Source: Neolewinella persica DSM 23188 (lineage in GTDB: Bacteria > Bacteroidota > Bacteroidia > Chitinophagales > Saprospiraceae). Taken from it: a stretch of DNA of 58,423 nt. Shown here piece by piece: positions 34,367 to 43,896 of the stretch (its first letter is position 1; each line of letters begins with the position of its first letter). The notes under the pieces were generated by a model. That model saw only the letters and a list, made by a program, of their open reading frames with translations, did no database searches and was not told where the DNA came from. Position numbers and translations under genes: made by a program. The stretch lies in contig NZ_KB890414.1 of assembly GCF_000373105.1 (NCBI RefSeq), positions 299,677 through 358,099 of the forward strand, in the 5' to 3' direction.

Positions 34367-34530
34367 TCAAGTCGAGAGACGTAACTCATACCGCGTCCCC
34401 CGGCCTGCACTTATCCGATTAAGGACTCCTAATTTCGTGAGTTCCGTAAGTTCACGCGTAGCAGTAGCCTTTGAAGTACGAGTTAAACGTTCCTATTTTT
34501 TGGCAGATAGTCCTCCTTGAAAACCGTCCC
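34367..34530 (-). pseudogene. C-terminal fragment of a Fic-family protein, with an in-frame stop
   Basis: Reading the minus strand, GGLSAKK, a TAG stop (34493-34495), then ERLTRTSKATATRELTELTK followed by LGVLNRISAGRGTRYELRL and a TGA at 34367-34369. This matches the C-terminal winged helix of Fic/DUF4172-type proteins (typical G-x-I-S-x-x-E-Y-x-x-L-T-x-x-S-R-A-T-A-T-R-D-L), with the TAG at the tyrosine position. The catalytic Fic domain is missing. The fragment fills the space between two inverted dispersed elements. It is a decayed remnant. Confidence 0.75.
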
Positions 34531-34533
34531 CCT

Positions 34534-34550
34534 GCACCTGCGGCCCCGCC
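34534..34550 (+). repeat. Dispersed GC-rich element upstream of clpB
   Basis: Reads GCACCTGCGGCCCCGCC, pointing toward clpB, 176 nt before its ATG. It marks the truncated edge of the fic fragment. Confidence 0.7.
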
Positions 34551-34552
34551 TG

Positions 34553-34592
34553 AAAAAAAGTCAGGCGCAACCCAAAACACCTGACGATTTTT
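34553..34592. terminator. Terminator-like hairpin in front of clpB
   Basis: GTCAGG (34560-34565) pairs with CCTGAC (34580-34585). An A-run lies on the left and GATTTTT on the right, so it reads as a terminator on both strands. The minus-strand stem is 8 bp with one wobble. No gene now ends here, so it may be left over from the lost fic locus or act as a clpB leader attenuator. Confidence 0.45.
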
Positions 34593-34726
34593 CCGATTTA
34601 TTATTCAGGCACTTGCTTTGCTCCTTAATGGTGCGACAACAATGAACCAAATTCTGCAAGAACACCGTTTTTATTTTGTCGTTAAGCATCTGACAATCAT
34701 CCGCCTGGCGGAACAAAGCATATAAA

Positions 34727-37351
34727 ATGAATTTCAACAACTTCACCATCAAGAGCCAGGAGGCGATGCAGCGTGCCGGGGAAATTGCCCTGGGTAACGG
34801 CCAGCAAAGCATTGAGCCCGGCCACCTGTTGAAGGCGGTTTTTGAGATTGATGAAAACGTCACCCCTTTCCTTTTCAAGAAGATGGGGGCTAATCTCAAC
34901 GCCGTAAAACAGGCCATCGACAGCATTGTCTCCGGTTACCCAAAGGTATCGGGCGGGCAACAAAACCTAAGCCGGCCAGCCGGCGAAATGGTGCAACACG
35001 CCAGCGTGATTGCCAAAGACATGGACGACGAATACGTCTCCCTGGAGCACCTCCTGCTCGGCGCATTTAAGATCAACGACGTAACGACCCAGGTTCTACG
35101 TGATTCCGGTGTGAACGACAAGGTGCTTAAAAAAGCCATCGAAGAGCTGCGCCAGGGCAAAAAAGTCACTTCTAACTCCGCTGAGAACCAGTACAACTCA
35201 TTGGAGAAGTACGCGATCAACCTCAACGAACAAGCCCGCAAAGGAAAGCTCGATCCGGTGATCGGCCGCGATGAAGAAATCCGGCGGGTACTTCATATTC
35301 TGGCACGCCGAAGTAAGAACAATCCGATCCTCATCGGTGAGCCCGGGGTGGGTAAAACCGCCATTGTGGAGGGCCTCGCCCACCGGATCGTCAACGGAGA
35401 CGTACCGGAAGATCTTCGGGAAAAAGATATTTACTCGCTGGATATGGGTGCCCTGATCGCCGGGGCAAAATACCAGGGTGAATTTGAAGAGCGCCTTAAG
35501 GCTGTCATCAACGAGGTGACCCAGGCAGAAGGGCAGATTTTCCTCTTCATTGACGAAATTCACACCCTGGTGGGTGCTGGAAAAGGGCAAGGCGCGATGG
35601 ACGCTGCCAATATCCTCAAACCAGCACTGGCGCGGGGAGAGCTGCGGGCCATCGGTGCCACCACCCTTGCGGAATACCAAAAGTACTTCGAAACGGACAA
35701 GGCCCTGGAACGTCGTTTCCAGCAGGTAACGGTCAATGAACCGAACGAAGAAGACGCCATCTCCATCCTCCGCGGACTGAAGGAACGCTACGAGACGCAC
35801 CACAAGATCAACATCCTCGACGAGGCCGTGGTCGCCGCCGTCCAACTGTCTGAGCGCTACATCACCGATCGTTTTTTGCCGGATAAAGCCATCGACCTGA
35901 TCGACGAGGCCGCCGCCAGGCTCCGCCTGGAAATGAACTCCATGCCTGCGGAGCTCGACGAAGTCGAGCGTAAAATCCGCCAGCTGGAGATCGAGCGGGA
36001 AGCCGTAAAGCGGGAAAGCGATACGACAAAACTGGAGCGAATCGGTGCGGACATCGCCAATCTCGAAGAGCGCAGGAATGCTTTCCGCGCCCAGTGGGAA
36101 AGCGAGCGCGAAGTGGTCCTCGGAATCCAACAAGCCAAGGAGCGCATCGAACAGCTGAAGACCGACGCCAAGCAATCAGAACGCAGCGGAGATTTCAGCC
36201 GTGTAGCCGAAATCAGGTACGGCCTGATTCCCGAAGTGGAACAAGAGCTGGACGGTTTCAATGCGCGCCTGATTGAGATGCAGACCGATAATAAGATGTT
36301 GGTCAAGGAAGAAGTCGACGCAGAAGACATTGCCGAGATCGTTGCTCGCTGGACGGGCATCCCCGTTACGCGTATGCTGCAGAGTGAACGGGAGAAACTC
36401 TTGAAACTTGAAGAAGAACTGCACCAACGGGTCGTCGGTCAGGAAGAAGCCGTAGAGGCCGTGGCAGATGCCATCCGCCTGAGCCGGACCGGGCTGAGCA
36501 GCCAGGACCGCCCCATCGGTAGTTTTCTCTTTCTGGGCACCACCGGCGTCGGTAAAACAGAGCTGGCCAAAGCGCTGGCGGAATACCTGTTCAACGACGC
36601 GGACATGATGACGCGGATCGACATGAGCGAGTACCAGGAACGCCACGCCGTGAGCCGACTGGTGGGCGCACCTCCCGGCTACGTCGGCTACGATGAAGGT
36701 GGGCAGCTGACCGAAGCCGTACGGCGGAAGCCTTACTCTGTAGTCCTGCTCGACGAGATCGAGAAAGCCCACCCCGACGTATTCAACACCCTGCTGCAGG
36801 TGCTCGACGACGGTCGCCTGACGGATAATAAAGGTCGGGTAGCCAATTTCAAGAACACGATCGTGATCATGACGTCCAACATCGGTTCGGATTTAATCCG
36901 GGAAAATTTCAGTAAAATCGACGGAAATAACGAAGATGACATCGTAGAGAAAACCAAAGAGCAGGTTTTCGACGTACTTAAACACACGGTGCGGCCGGAG
37001 TTCCTTAACCGGATCGACGACGTGGTGATGTTCCGCCCCCTCAACCGGAGTAATATCCGGGAGATTGTGGAGCTGCAACTACGTCAGGTTTCTGAACAAT
37101 TGTCCGAGCAGGACATTGTGCTGACCGTAGCGCCCGAAGCCATGGATTGGCTGGCGGCTGAAGGTTACAGCCCTGAATTTGGTGCCCGCCCATTAAAGCG
37201 GGTGATCAAAAAACGGGTCCTTCGGCAGTTGTCCAAGCAAATGCTTGAGGGCGACATTCAGCCGGGCAGCCAGCTGGTGCTGGATGTGTTCGACGACGTG
37301 GTCGTCTTCCGTAAAGCCCGGAAGAACGAACGCGTGGAAGAACCTGCTTAA
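34727..37351 (+). CDS. clpB: ATP-dependent disaggregase ClpB
   Basis: This 874-residue Hsp100 chaperone resolves protein aggregates with DnaK. The N-terminal Clp-N repeats (residues 1-145) are followed by AAA-1 with Walker [10 protein letters not shown] (about 203-211) and Walker [10 protein letters not shown]. The coiled-coil M-domain spans about 405-530 (many charged heptads such as [19 protein letters not shown]). AAA-2 has Walker [10 protein letters not shown] (about 605-613), pore motif [13 protein letters not shown] and [11 protein letters not shown]. The C-terminal D2 domain contains [16 protein letters not shown]. Length and domain order are normal. It ends in a strong terminator. Confidence 0.97.
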   Translation: MNFNNFTIKSQEAMQRAGEIALGNGQQSIEPGHLLKAVFEIDENVTPFLFKKMGANLNAVKQAIDSIVSGYPKVSGGQQNLSRPAGEMVQHASVIAKDMDDEYVSLEHLLLGAFKINDVTTQVLRDSGVNDKVLKKAIEELRQGKKVTSNSAENQYNSLEKYAINLNEQARKGKLDPVIGRDEEIRRVLHILARRSKNNPILIGEPGVGKTAIVEGLAHRIVNGDVPEDLREKDIYSLDMGALIAGAKYQGEFEERLKAVINEVTQAEGQIFLFIDEIHTLVGAGKGQGAMDAANILKPALARGELRAIGATTLAEYQKYFETDKALERRFQQVTVNEPNEEDAISILRGLKERYETHHKINILDEAVVAAVQLSERYITDRFLPDKAIDLIDEAAARLRLEMNSMPAELDEVERKIRQLEIEREAVKRESDTTKLERIGADIANLEERRNAFRAQWESEREVVLGIQQAKERIEQLKTDAKQSERSGDFSRVAEIRYGLIPEVEQELDGFNARLIEMQTDNKMLVKEEVDAEDIAEIVARWTGIPVTRMLQSEREKLLKLEEELHQRVVGQEEAVEAVADAIRLSRTGLSSQDRPIGSFLFLGTTGVGKTELAKALAEYLFNDADMMTRIDMSEYQERHAVSRLVGAPPGYVGYDEGGQLTEAVRRKPYSVVLLDEIEKAHPDVFNTLLQVLDDGRLTDNKGRVANFKNTIVIMTSNIGSDLIRENFSKIDGNNEDDIVEKTKEQVFDVLKHTVRPEFLNRIDDVVMFRPLNRSNIREIVELQLRQVSEQLSEQDIVLTVAPEAMDWLAAEGYSPEFGARPLKRVIKKRVLRQLSKQMLEGDIQPGSQLVLDVFDDVVVFRKARKNERVEEPA

Positions 37352-37461
37352 GGGCGTAGTTGCAGCTTAATCGTACGTAGCTGGCGAAAACCTTACGGTT
37401 GAAGCAAAATCAACCGTCAGTGAGACATTAAAGATATAATGTGTGTATTAGTGAGTGTATT

Positions 37462-37495
37462 GGCGGCCGGGAAAATTCCCGGCCGTCTTTTTTTT
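37462..37495 (+). terminator. Rho-independent terminator of clpB
   Basis: A 12-bp stem centred on CGGCCGGGAA/TTCCCGGCCG with a 2-nt loop, followed by a run of eight T. Confidence 0.9.
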
Positions 37496-37500
37496 GCTCA

Positions 37501-37526
37501 AGTTGTCGGGTTGTCGAATAACTTTG
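37501..37526 (+). promoter_or_regulatory. Octamer pair plus -7 box for the small membrane gene
   Basis: Two RGTTGTCG octamers (37501-37516) lie directly before TAACTTTG (37519-37526), a TAnnTTTG box that is only 4 nt before the first ATG at 37531. The transcript may be leaderless or start at the second Met. Confidence 0.5.
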
Positions 37527-37530
37527 TAAT

Positions 37531-37779
37531 ATGATGAAAATGATCGGTCAAGCTATTGCTTCGCTATTTGGCGAATTATTTTCAGTGTGGTTCCTTGGTG
37601 GCTTCCTGAAATTCGTCCATGGTGTGGGCGTACGGATTTACAGCCTTTTTGTCGGAACGAGAAAGACACCCGTTGCAGAACTTCGTGGGATGTACGAGGA
37701 CCTGATGCTGCCCTGGTTAATTGGTTTTTCCATTTTTGGAACGGTGTTTTACTTTGGCTTTGTGTGGCTTTTATTTTAA
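37531..37779 (+). CDS. Small membrane protein, 82 aa
   Basis: This 82-residue protein starts MMKMIGQAIASLFGELFSVW. It has a hydrophobic N-terminal segment (residues ~8-30), a basic loop (YSLFVGTRKTPVAELRGMYE) and a clear membrane helix at about 58-81 (PWLIGFSIFGTVFYFGFVWLL). I do not recognise the family. A promoter box lies immediately upstream. The gene sits between clpB and ubiX on the same strand. Its small size makes it easy to miss, but the membrane helix and dedicated promoter support it. Confidence 0.65.
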   Translation: MMKMIGQAIASLFGELFSVWFLGGFLKFVHGVGVRIYSLFVGTRKTPVAELRGMYEDLMLPWLIGFSIFGTVFYFGFVWLLF

Positions 37780-37865
37780 ACCTGAATACATGACGGACGC
37801 CCTTCAATGGTCCAAATAGTCGCCGGGGGAGCGCAACCAATATCGAGCATCTTCGTTCCAACTTC

Positions 37866-38438
37866 ATGCAAAAGCACAAAATAGTCGTCGCCATCGGCGG
37901 CAGCAGCGGTAGCCTTTACGCCAAACTCCTGTTGGATCGTTTAGCGAAACTCAAAGACCAGTGGGCGGCCGTCGGGGTAGTGATAACGGACAACGGCAAG
38001 TACAACTGGGAACTGGAGCTGGGAGAGGCTTTTGACCCCACCACTTATCCCTTTGACTATTACGAGAAAAAGAATTTCCATGCGCCCTTTGCTTCCGGTT
38101 CTGCGAAGTACGGCACCATGATTGTTTGCCCCTGCAGTATGGGTTTGATGGCGCGCATCGCCACGGGCGTTAGTGAGGACCTGATCACCCGGGCAGCTGA
38201 CGTTGTTCTGAAGGAACGTCGTCGGCTCATTGTGGTGCCTAGGGAAACACCGCTGAGTCTGATTCATTTGCGCAACATGACTACGATCACGGAGGCGGGA
38301 GGCATCATTTGTCCGGCCATCCCGAGTTTTTACTCGGGGGCGGATACGAAGGAAGAGATTGCGCTTACGGTCATTGACCGGGTGTTGGATTTGGCGGGAT
38401 TTGAGTTGGATAGTTATCGGTGGGGGGAGGGAAAGTAG
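37866..38438 (+). CDS. ubiX: Flavin prenyltransferase UbiX
   Basis: This 190-residue enzyme joins dimethylallyl phosphate to reduced FMN to make prenylated FMN, the cofactor of UbiD decarboxylases. Signature blocks are IVVAIGGSSGSLYAKLLLDR (FMN phosphate loop), SAKYGTMIVCPCSMGLMARI, ATGVSEDLITRAADVVLKER, and LIVVPRETPLSLIHLRNMT. Length is typical. No ubiD gene is in the window. The gene is convergent with the UvrA-like gene across 107 bp that contain only a dispersed element. Confidence 0.93.
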   Translation: MQKHKIVVAIGGSSGSLYAKLLLDRLAKLKDQWAAVGVVITDNGKYNWELELGEAFDPTTYPFDYYEKKNFHAPFASGSAKYGTMIVCPCSMGLMARIATGVSEDLITRAADVVLKERRRLIVVPRETPLSLIHLRNMTTITEAGGIICPAIPSFYSGADTKEEIALTVIDRVLDLAGFELDSYRWGEGK

Positions 38439-38519
38439 TCTTATGGTGGGCAGGAGAAAACCACTCCAAAAGCCTAAGCAAATAGCTTTGAAATAAAAGC
38501 TGAAGCCAAACCTCCCACT

Positions 38520-38536
38520 GCACCTGCGTCCCCGCC
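38520..38536 (+). repeat. Dispersed GC-rich element between convergent ubiX and uvrA-like genes
   Basis: Reads GCACCTGCGTCCCCGCC. AGCT lies exactly 18 nt upstream, at the position where other copies have TGCT. No gene start is downstream; it ends 9 bp from the UvrA-like stop codon. Confidence 0.65.
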
Positions 38537-38545
38537 CAAACGCCT

Positions 38546-41500
38546 TTACATTTCCATCACCATCCCGCCGCGCGCACCACTACCCGGCCCCAGCGTAATG
38601 ACCCGATCTGCGGCTTCAATTAAGGTACTGTTGTGCTCAATAAAAAGTATGGTATCCCCCCGATCAACGATTGATCGAAAAACCTTGATCAACGGCAGGA
38701 TGTCAAAAAAATGAAGGCCGGTACTCGGCTCGTCAAAGAGGTATAAAGTCGCCCCTTTTCGCTTTTGCATCATGGATTTAGCCAGTTTCAACCGTTGGGC
38801 CTCTCCTCCGGACAAGGTGTTACCCGATTGCCCCAAAAGCAAATGTCCGACGCCTACCCGATGGAGAATAGCTAACTTCTCGACAACGGGACCGGCCTCG
38901 AAAAACGCCATTGCCTCTTGCACCGTCATGCGCAATACTTCTCCGATTGAACGAGCTTTGAATTTACAGGCCAGAACCGCTGAATTGTAACGCATTCCTT
39001 TGCAGGCATCGCAGGTAAGCCAGAGGTCACTCATAAAATCCATGCTCGTTTTCAGCGTCCCGTACCCTCCACAAGCAGCACACTTTCCATGTTTGCTTTG
39101 GTAGGAGAAATCTGCTTTCTTCAGCCCGGCAGCTTTCGCGGCTGCTGTTTTCGAGAATACTGTTTTTATATGTTCGATAATTCCGGTGTACGACACGGGG
39201 GTACTCAACCTGTTTTGTGTCAGCAACTCCTGATCGATGAGCAAGACCTCTTCAAATTGGTCCATACCATTTAGGGAGGTGCAGTTCACCGGCCGGCGCT
39301 GCCGCCAGGAACGATACAATACTTCCTTAACCAAACTAGACTTCCCACTTCCGGAAACGCCCGTGATAGCGGTTATTTGTCGGGAATAAAAGTTGACGTC
39401 AAGGTGCTTAAGGTTATTGGCAAACGCGCCTACCACCCCAAAGGGAGCACCTTGTGTCTTTTGCCAATGAACCGGCGCGGCACGCTGGTCCTGGAACATC
39501 TTGTAAGTGACGGAATGTTTGGCTTTGGCGACATCAATGACTTTTCCCTGATAGATCACCTCACCACCCAGCCTTCCAGCACCCGGCCCCATTTCAATCA
39601 GGTAATCGGCACTTCGGATAAAAGAGGGATCGTGCTCGACTACCACCACCGTATTCCCATTCCCAACAATGTTTTTTAAAGCTTTTGACAATACGGCAAT
39701 TTGCCCTTCATCCAGCCCTATTTTCGGCTCATCCAAGACATACGTAACGCCAAACAGGTGCGTAGATAATTGACCTGCGAGCATAACGCGCTGCCGCTCC
39801 CCGCCGGAAAGGGTGCTGACGCTCCGGTCCAGGTTCAGGTACCCCAGGCCAAGGTCAACAATGGTCTGTAACGATTTTCTGACGGTCGGTAAAACAACCT
39901 GGCTGATGGCCAACACCGTTGCATCTACTTTGCCTTCTATTTGCTCCATTAACTCAAGCGCAGACTCAATACTCAATTGCGCAAGCTCGTGAATGTTCCT
40001 ACCAAGAAACTTCGTATTTAATAACGCTGGTTTCAGGCGGCTTCCGTGGCACGTTGGGCACACCTCGTCGTACAACAGTTCTTCCAAATGTTTGATGTTC
40101 TTGTTACGGAGCTTTCGCTGGTATTCCTCATCTATATAACGGCAGAAGCCAAGCCACTTTGCGCTTAAATCATGTGTTCCGGTTCTTGACCTGGTATTGA
40201 ATTCCCAAACGACTTCCCAAACCGCATCGCCCGTCCCGTACAGGATGGCATCCTTAACTTCCTTGTCCAGTTGCTGCCAGGAAAGGTCAATAGTCCAGTT
40301 ATTTTGTTTTGCGGCTTCTTTCAGCGTTGCTACGAATTGACCGTTTACGTCGGCGTAATACTGGACTGCCTTATTCTTAGCTACGCCACCATCGAAGATG
40401 GATTTCTCCCGGGAAACGATCACCTTATCCGGGTCGCATTTGCGTTTCACGCCCAGACCTTCACAATCCGGACAGGCACCAAGATGATGGTTAAAGGAAA
40501 AATGTTGGGCCGTAAAAACCTCTCCTTCCTGCTGAGCAATCCTGGAGTACAGCAACCTGAAGGCATCGTACACGCCCGACAGCGTGCCTACCGTTGACCG
40601 CTTCGCAGGCGCGCCGCCCTTTCTATTAATCCCGATGGCTGGTCCTAAACCGGAGAAGGAAGCAATTTCAGCTTCACTGTTTTGTTGGAGAAAGCTTCTG
40701 TTGTAGGTCGATAAAGACTCCGTGAAGCGGGCGTTAGATTCAGCAAATAAGGTATCGTACACCAAAGAAGACTTTCCACTTCCAGAAACGCCAGTGACTA
40801 CCGTCAACTGATTTTTTGGAAAACGAACATCAATATTTTTAATCCCATGCGTCGTTACGCCATTCAGGATTATTTCAGGATGAACGGGCGGCGTGTCGGC
40901 AACTTCTATTTTGACCTCATTGCCGTCGCTTTCCAGCCCCGTCCTTGGAGGTCCCTGATAGACAATATTGCCTCCCGCTGCGCCACTTTTGGGTCCGAGT
41001 TCAGTGTGCCAATCGCTCCAATCAATAATCGCTTCGTTTTGCTCGATACAAACTATGGTATTGCCCCGTTGTTTAACGCGGTCAAATAACAGGAGCAGCG
41101 ATTGAATATCATCGTGGTGCAATCCGATGCTTGGTTCGATGATCACGTACAGGGTATCCCCGGTATCTTTTTTCTGCAGTTGGTTGGCAATTTTAATGCG
41201 CTGCGATTCTCCCCCGGAAAGTGTTGTGGAGGATTGCCCGAGCGTTAAGTACCCAAGTCCTATTTTTTGTAAAATTTTAAGACCGGTCAGCACTTTTTTC
41301 TGATCTCCAAAAAAAGTAACGGCCTCATCAATGGACATTTTATACGTATCGGCAATTGACCGTCCCCTGTACCTTACCTGAAGGGTTTTTTCATTAAACC
41401 GATCTCCGTTGCAGGTGCCGCAGACCAAGTCCACATTGCCAAGGAAGTGCATTCCTATTTGCGTTTTACCTGCACCCTGACAGGTTTCACAACGTCCGCC

Positions 41501-43333
41501 TTTATTATTAAAGGAGAATCGGGACCTGGTGAAGCCCAAAGCTTTTGATTCGGGCAAACCAGCGTAGAGGTCACGGATATGATCTGACAGCCCCAGATAG
41601 GTAGCCGGATTACTGCGTGGTGTTTTTCCTATTGGAGAATGATCTATAAAAATCAGTTTATTGACCGCGTCAATATTTTCATAACTGGTCAGCTTAGCGG
41701 GTTCACCAGTTTTCATCCCCAACTGCTGCCGTACTAATTTTAGCAAGGTACCTTTTACTAAACTGGATTTCCCAACACCTGATCGCCCACTTACCACATT
41801 GAGTTTTCCCAGCTTAAATTCAACGTCAATGTTTTTCAGATTTCTTTCCTGACACCCGATAAGCTTAATTGAACCGCTCTTTGTTTTTGGCAATGCTGCC
41901 AAAGGTGAATTAGTCCTCCTGCCTGAGCTTTTAATCGCTCTGTAAGTTGGGCTGGTTTTTTCCAGCGCCTTCTTTTGATAAAACGCTGAAAATGCACCAT
42001 TAAAAACAACCTCGCCTCCATTGATACCCGCTTCCGGGCCGATCTCTATGACGTGATCAGCACTGGTGATGGTGTCCAGATCATGCTCAACAACGATGAC
42101 CGTATTGCCTTTTTTTACGAGTTGCTTAAAATGGTAAATCAACCTTTCGTTTTCTGCTCGGTGCAGTCCTATAGAAGGCTCATCAAAAACGTAAAGCACA
42201 TCGCTTAACGGAACTAAGATTTGATTGGCCACCCGAATACGCTGGATCTCGCTGGGACGAAGTGATTTTGAGGAACGGTTCACCGTTAAATGCCCCAACC
42301 CCAAGTCTTCCAACAAATCAACCTGGGTTTCAATTTTTTCGACGATTTCACGCGCTACCCTCCCCCAGCTATTTGATTGAATCCATAACTTAAGCTCGTT
42401 CAATTCAAGGGGCACTACATCCGCTATTGATTTTCCATGAACCTCAACACTCAGCGCATTGTCGTTCAGACGGGTGCCATTACATGCCTGGCAAGTCAGA
42501 GAATGTACATACTTGAGGATATTCGCATTCCGATCTCGCCTGAGAATATCCGACATGATCGGAATCATTCCTTTATAATATCCTTCCTCCCGGGGTTTGG
42601 CCTTAATACCTGTCCATTTCAACCGTGATTCAAGGCTGTGCTTTCCGAAAGGCACTTTGATTTTATCGCTTCCATTCAAAACCACCCCGCGTTGAAGCTC
42701 CGTCAAGTTATTCCAGGGAATATCAACGCTAAATCCCTCGGCTTCGCAAACTTGATTCAACACATCAATGGTTACCTGCGAGTACATAATGTACCCATTT
42801 GGTAACGTTGGTACCAGGGCGCCTTCTCTAATTGATTTTTCTGGAAAGGCAATAAGCCGCTTAAGGTCTATTTGTTCCTCCTTACCAATACCATTGCATC
42901 GTTTACACTTACCAATGGCTGAATTAAACGAAAAGAGCCCGCGAGAAAGCTGAATATTTTTGGTTGTAGTTCCTGTCCTGGCAAACAACAGCCGCAATAG
43001 ATCATAGATGTCTGACATGGTTCCGACAGTGGAACGGGCATGCATTCCTGTCGTACGTTGTCCAATGGCAATAACTGGAGAAAGCCCTTCAATTTCATCT
43101 ACGTCAGGACGGTTCAATTTCCCCATAAACTGCCGTGCAAAAGAAGGCAGCGTTTCAAAATACCTCCGCTGTCCTTCTTTGGCGATTACCTCAAATACAA
43201 GGCTCGACTTTCCCGAGCCCGATACTCCAGTCACCACTATAAACCTGTTGTGTGGAATACTCAGGGAAATATTCTTCAGGTTGTTTGTTCTCGCTCCTTC
43301 AATAACAATTTCTGGACCTGTCCTTGAGTTCAT
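38546..43333 (-). CDS. Tandem UvrA-like protein with four ABC ATPase domains
   Basis: This 1595-residue protein is two UvrA-like halves in one chain (about 1-812 and 813-1595; UvrA is about 940). Walker A motifs lie at 36-44, 516-524, 848-856 and 1325-1333. Signatures are SLRPSEIQR (357), TLSGGESQR (704), TLSGGERQR (1173) and TLSGGEAQR (1506). Walker B is intact in domains 1, 3 and 4 (VFDEP, VLDEP, LFDEP) but reads VIIEP in domain 2, whose H-loop is Gln765 (CIEQN). Domain 1 has a degenerate signature. Zinc modules CKRCNGIG, CQACNGTR, CETCQGAG, CPDCEGLG, CPTCHGSR and CAACGGYG are present. In both halves the UvrB-binding domain is missing: the residues between the Walker A lobe and FSFN are nearly gone. 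DNA repair or drug/DNA-adduct tolerance is possible. Confidence 0.88.
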   Translation of the reverse strand: MNSRTGPEIVIEGARTNNLKNISLSIPHNRFIVVTGVSGSGKSSLVFEVIAKEGQRRYFETLPSFARQFMGKLNRPDVDEIEGLSPVIAIGQRTTGMHARSTVGTMSDIYDLLRLLFARTGTTTKNIQLSRGLFSFNSAIGKCKRCNGIGKEEQIDLKRLIAFPEKSIREGALVPTLPNGYIMYSQVTIDVLNQVCEAEGFSVDIPWNNLTELQRGVVLNGSDKIKVPFGKHSLESRLKWTGIKAKPREEGYYKGMIPIMSDILRRDRNANILKYVHSLTCQACNGTRLNDNALSVEVHGKSIADVVPLELNELKLWIQSNSWGRVAREIVEKIETQVDLLEDLGLGHLTVNRSSKSLRPSEIQRIRVANQILVPLSDVLYVFDEPSIGLHRAENERLIYHFKQLVKKGNTVIVVEHDLDTITSADHVIEIGPEAGINGGEVVFNGAFSAFYQKKALEKTSPTYRAIKSSGRRTNSPLAALPKTKSGSIKLIGCQERNLKNIDVEFKLGKLNVVSGRSGVGKSSLVKGTLLKLVRQQLGMKTGEPAKLTSYENIDAVNKLIFIDHSPIGKTPRSNPATYLGLSDHIRDLYAGLPESKALGFTRSRFSFNNKGGRCETCQGAGKTQIGMHFLGNVDLVCGTCNGDRFNEKTLQVRYRGRSIADTYKMSIDEAVTFFGDQKKVLTGLKILQKIGLGYLTLGQSSTTLSGGESQRIKIANQLQKKDTGDTLYVIIEPSIGLHHDDIQSLLLLFDRVKQRGNTIVCIEQNEAIIDWSDWHTELGPKSGAAGGNIVYQGPPRTGLESDGNEVKIEVADTPPVHPEIILNGVTTHGIKNIDVRFPKNQLTVVTGVSGSGKSSLVYDTLFAESNARFTESLSTYNRSFLQQNSEAEIASFSGLGPAIGINRKGGAPAKRSTVGTLSGVYDAFRLLYSRIAQQEGEVFTAQHFSFNHHLGACPDCEGLGVKRKCDPDKVIVSREKSIFDGGVAKNKAVQYYADVNGQFVATLKEAAKQNNWTIDLSWQQLDKEVKDAILYGTGDAVWEVVWEFNTRSRTGTHDLSAKWLGFCRYIDEEYQRKLRNKNIKHLEELLYDEVCPTCHGSRLKPALLNTKFLGRNIHELAQLSIESALELMEQIEGKVDATVLAISQVVLPTVRKSLQTIVDLGLGYLNLDRSVSTLSGGERQRVMLAGQLSTHLFGVTYVLDEPKIGLDEGQIAVLSKALKNIVGNGNTVVVVEHDPSFIRSADYLIEMGPGAGRLGGEVIYQGKVIDVAKAKHSVTYKMFQDQRAAPVHWQKTQGAPFGVVGAFANNLKHLDVNFYSRQITAITGVSGSGKSSLVKEVLYRSWRQRRPVNCTSLNGMDQFEEVLLIDQELLTQNRLSTPVSYTGIIEHIKTVFSKTAAAKAAGLKKADFSYQSKHGKCAACGGYGTLKTSMDFMSDLWLTCDACKGMRYNSAVLACKFKARSIGEVLRMTVQEAMAFFEAGPVVEKLAILHRVGVGHLLLGQSGNTLSGGEAQRLKLAKSMMQKRKGATLYLFDEPSTGLHFFDILPLIKVFRSIVDRGDTILFIEHNSTLIEAADRVITLGPGSGARGGMVMEM

Positions 43334-43395
43334 TCCGCGAAATTAAAGAAATAAATTTTGCCTGCCCACCCAGTTTCCTTCCCTATCTTCCCCCA

Positions 43396-43821
43396 ATGAA
43401 ATACCTGTTTTTTGCACTGCCACTATTCTTATTAAGCTGTTCTTCTGAACCAGCCCCGGAAACCACTCAAGAAACCACTACAGATCTGTCCGTTGATATG
43501 GCCGCTGCCGCTCCAGACTCCCTGCTTCGTCACGTTGTCATGTTCTCCTTCAATGAAGAAAGCTATCCCGACGGAGTTGCGGAAGTAGAGCAGGCGTTTA
43601 TTGACCTGGCCGATAAGATTCCGCAAATCCACGACTTCGAATGGGGCACCAACAACAGCCCGGAGGGATTAGACAAAGGGCTCACTCACATCTTCTTCGT
43701 CACGTTCAAAAGCGAAGCTGACCGTGCCGTCTACCTCCCCCATCCTGACCACCAGGCCTTCGTAGAATTACTTGGCCCACACCTGAAAGATGTACTGGTA
43801 CTGGATTATTGGACAAAGTAG
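43396..43821 (+). CDS. Dabb-domain lipoprotein
   Basis: This 141-residue protein starts at ATG 43396 (MKYLFFALPLFLLSCSSEPA), with lipobox Cys at residue 15 and a Thr/Glu-rich linker. The C-terminal ~95 residues form a stress-responsive alpha/beta-barrel (Dabb) domain: LLRHVVMFSFNEESYPDGVA, IPQIHDFEWGTNNSPEGLDK, THIFFVTFKSEADRAVYLPH and PDHQAFVELLGPHLKDVLVLDY. The frame extends upstream to 43324 but the signal peptide sets the start. It is divergent from the UvrA-like gene. The ligand is unknown. Confidence 0.85.
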   Translation: MKYLFFALPLFLLSCSSEPAPETTQETTTDLSVDMAAAAPDSLLRHVVMFSFNEESYPDGVAEVEQAFIDLADKIPQIHDFEWGTNNSPEGLDKGLTHIFFVTFKSEADRAVYLPHPDHQAFVELLGPHLKDVLVLDYWTK

Positions 43822-43896
43822 TGGGTGAGTGAATGGCTCCATGCACTAGGAGCTAGCTATCCTTGTCGGTACTGGACTCATCCCTTTCATTCTTTC

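Noticed and set aside
35198..36175. 325-codon open frame antisense to clpB (and several shorter ones)
   Set aside because: Shadow of the highly conserved ClpB coding strand in GC-rich codons.
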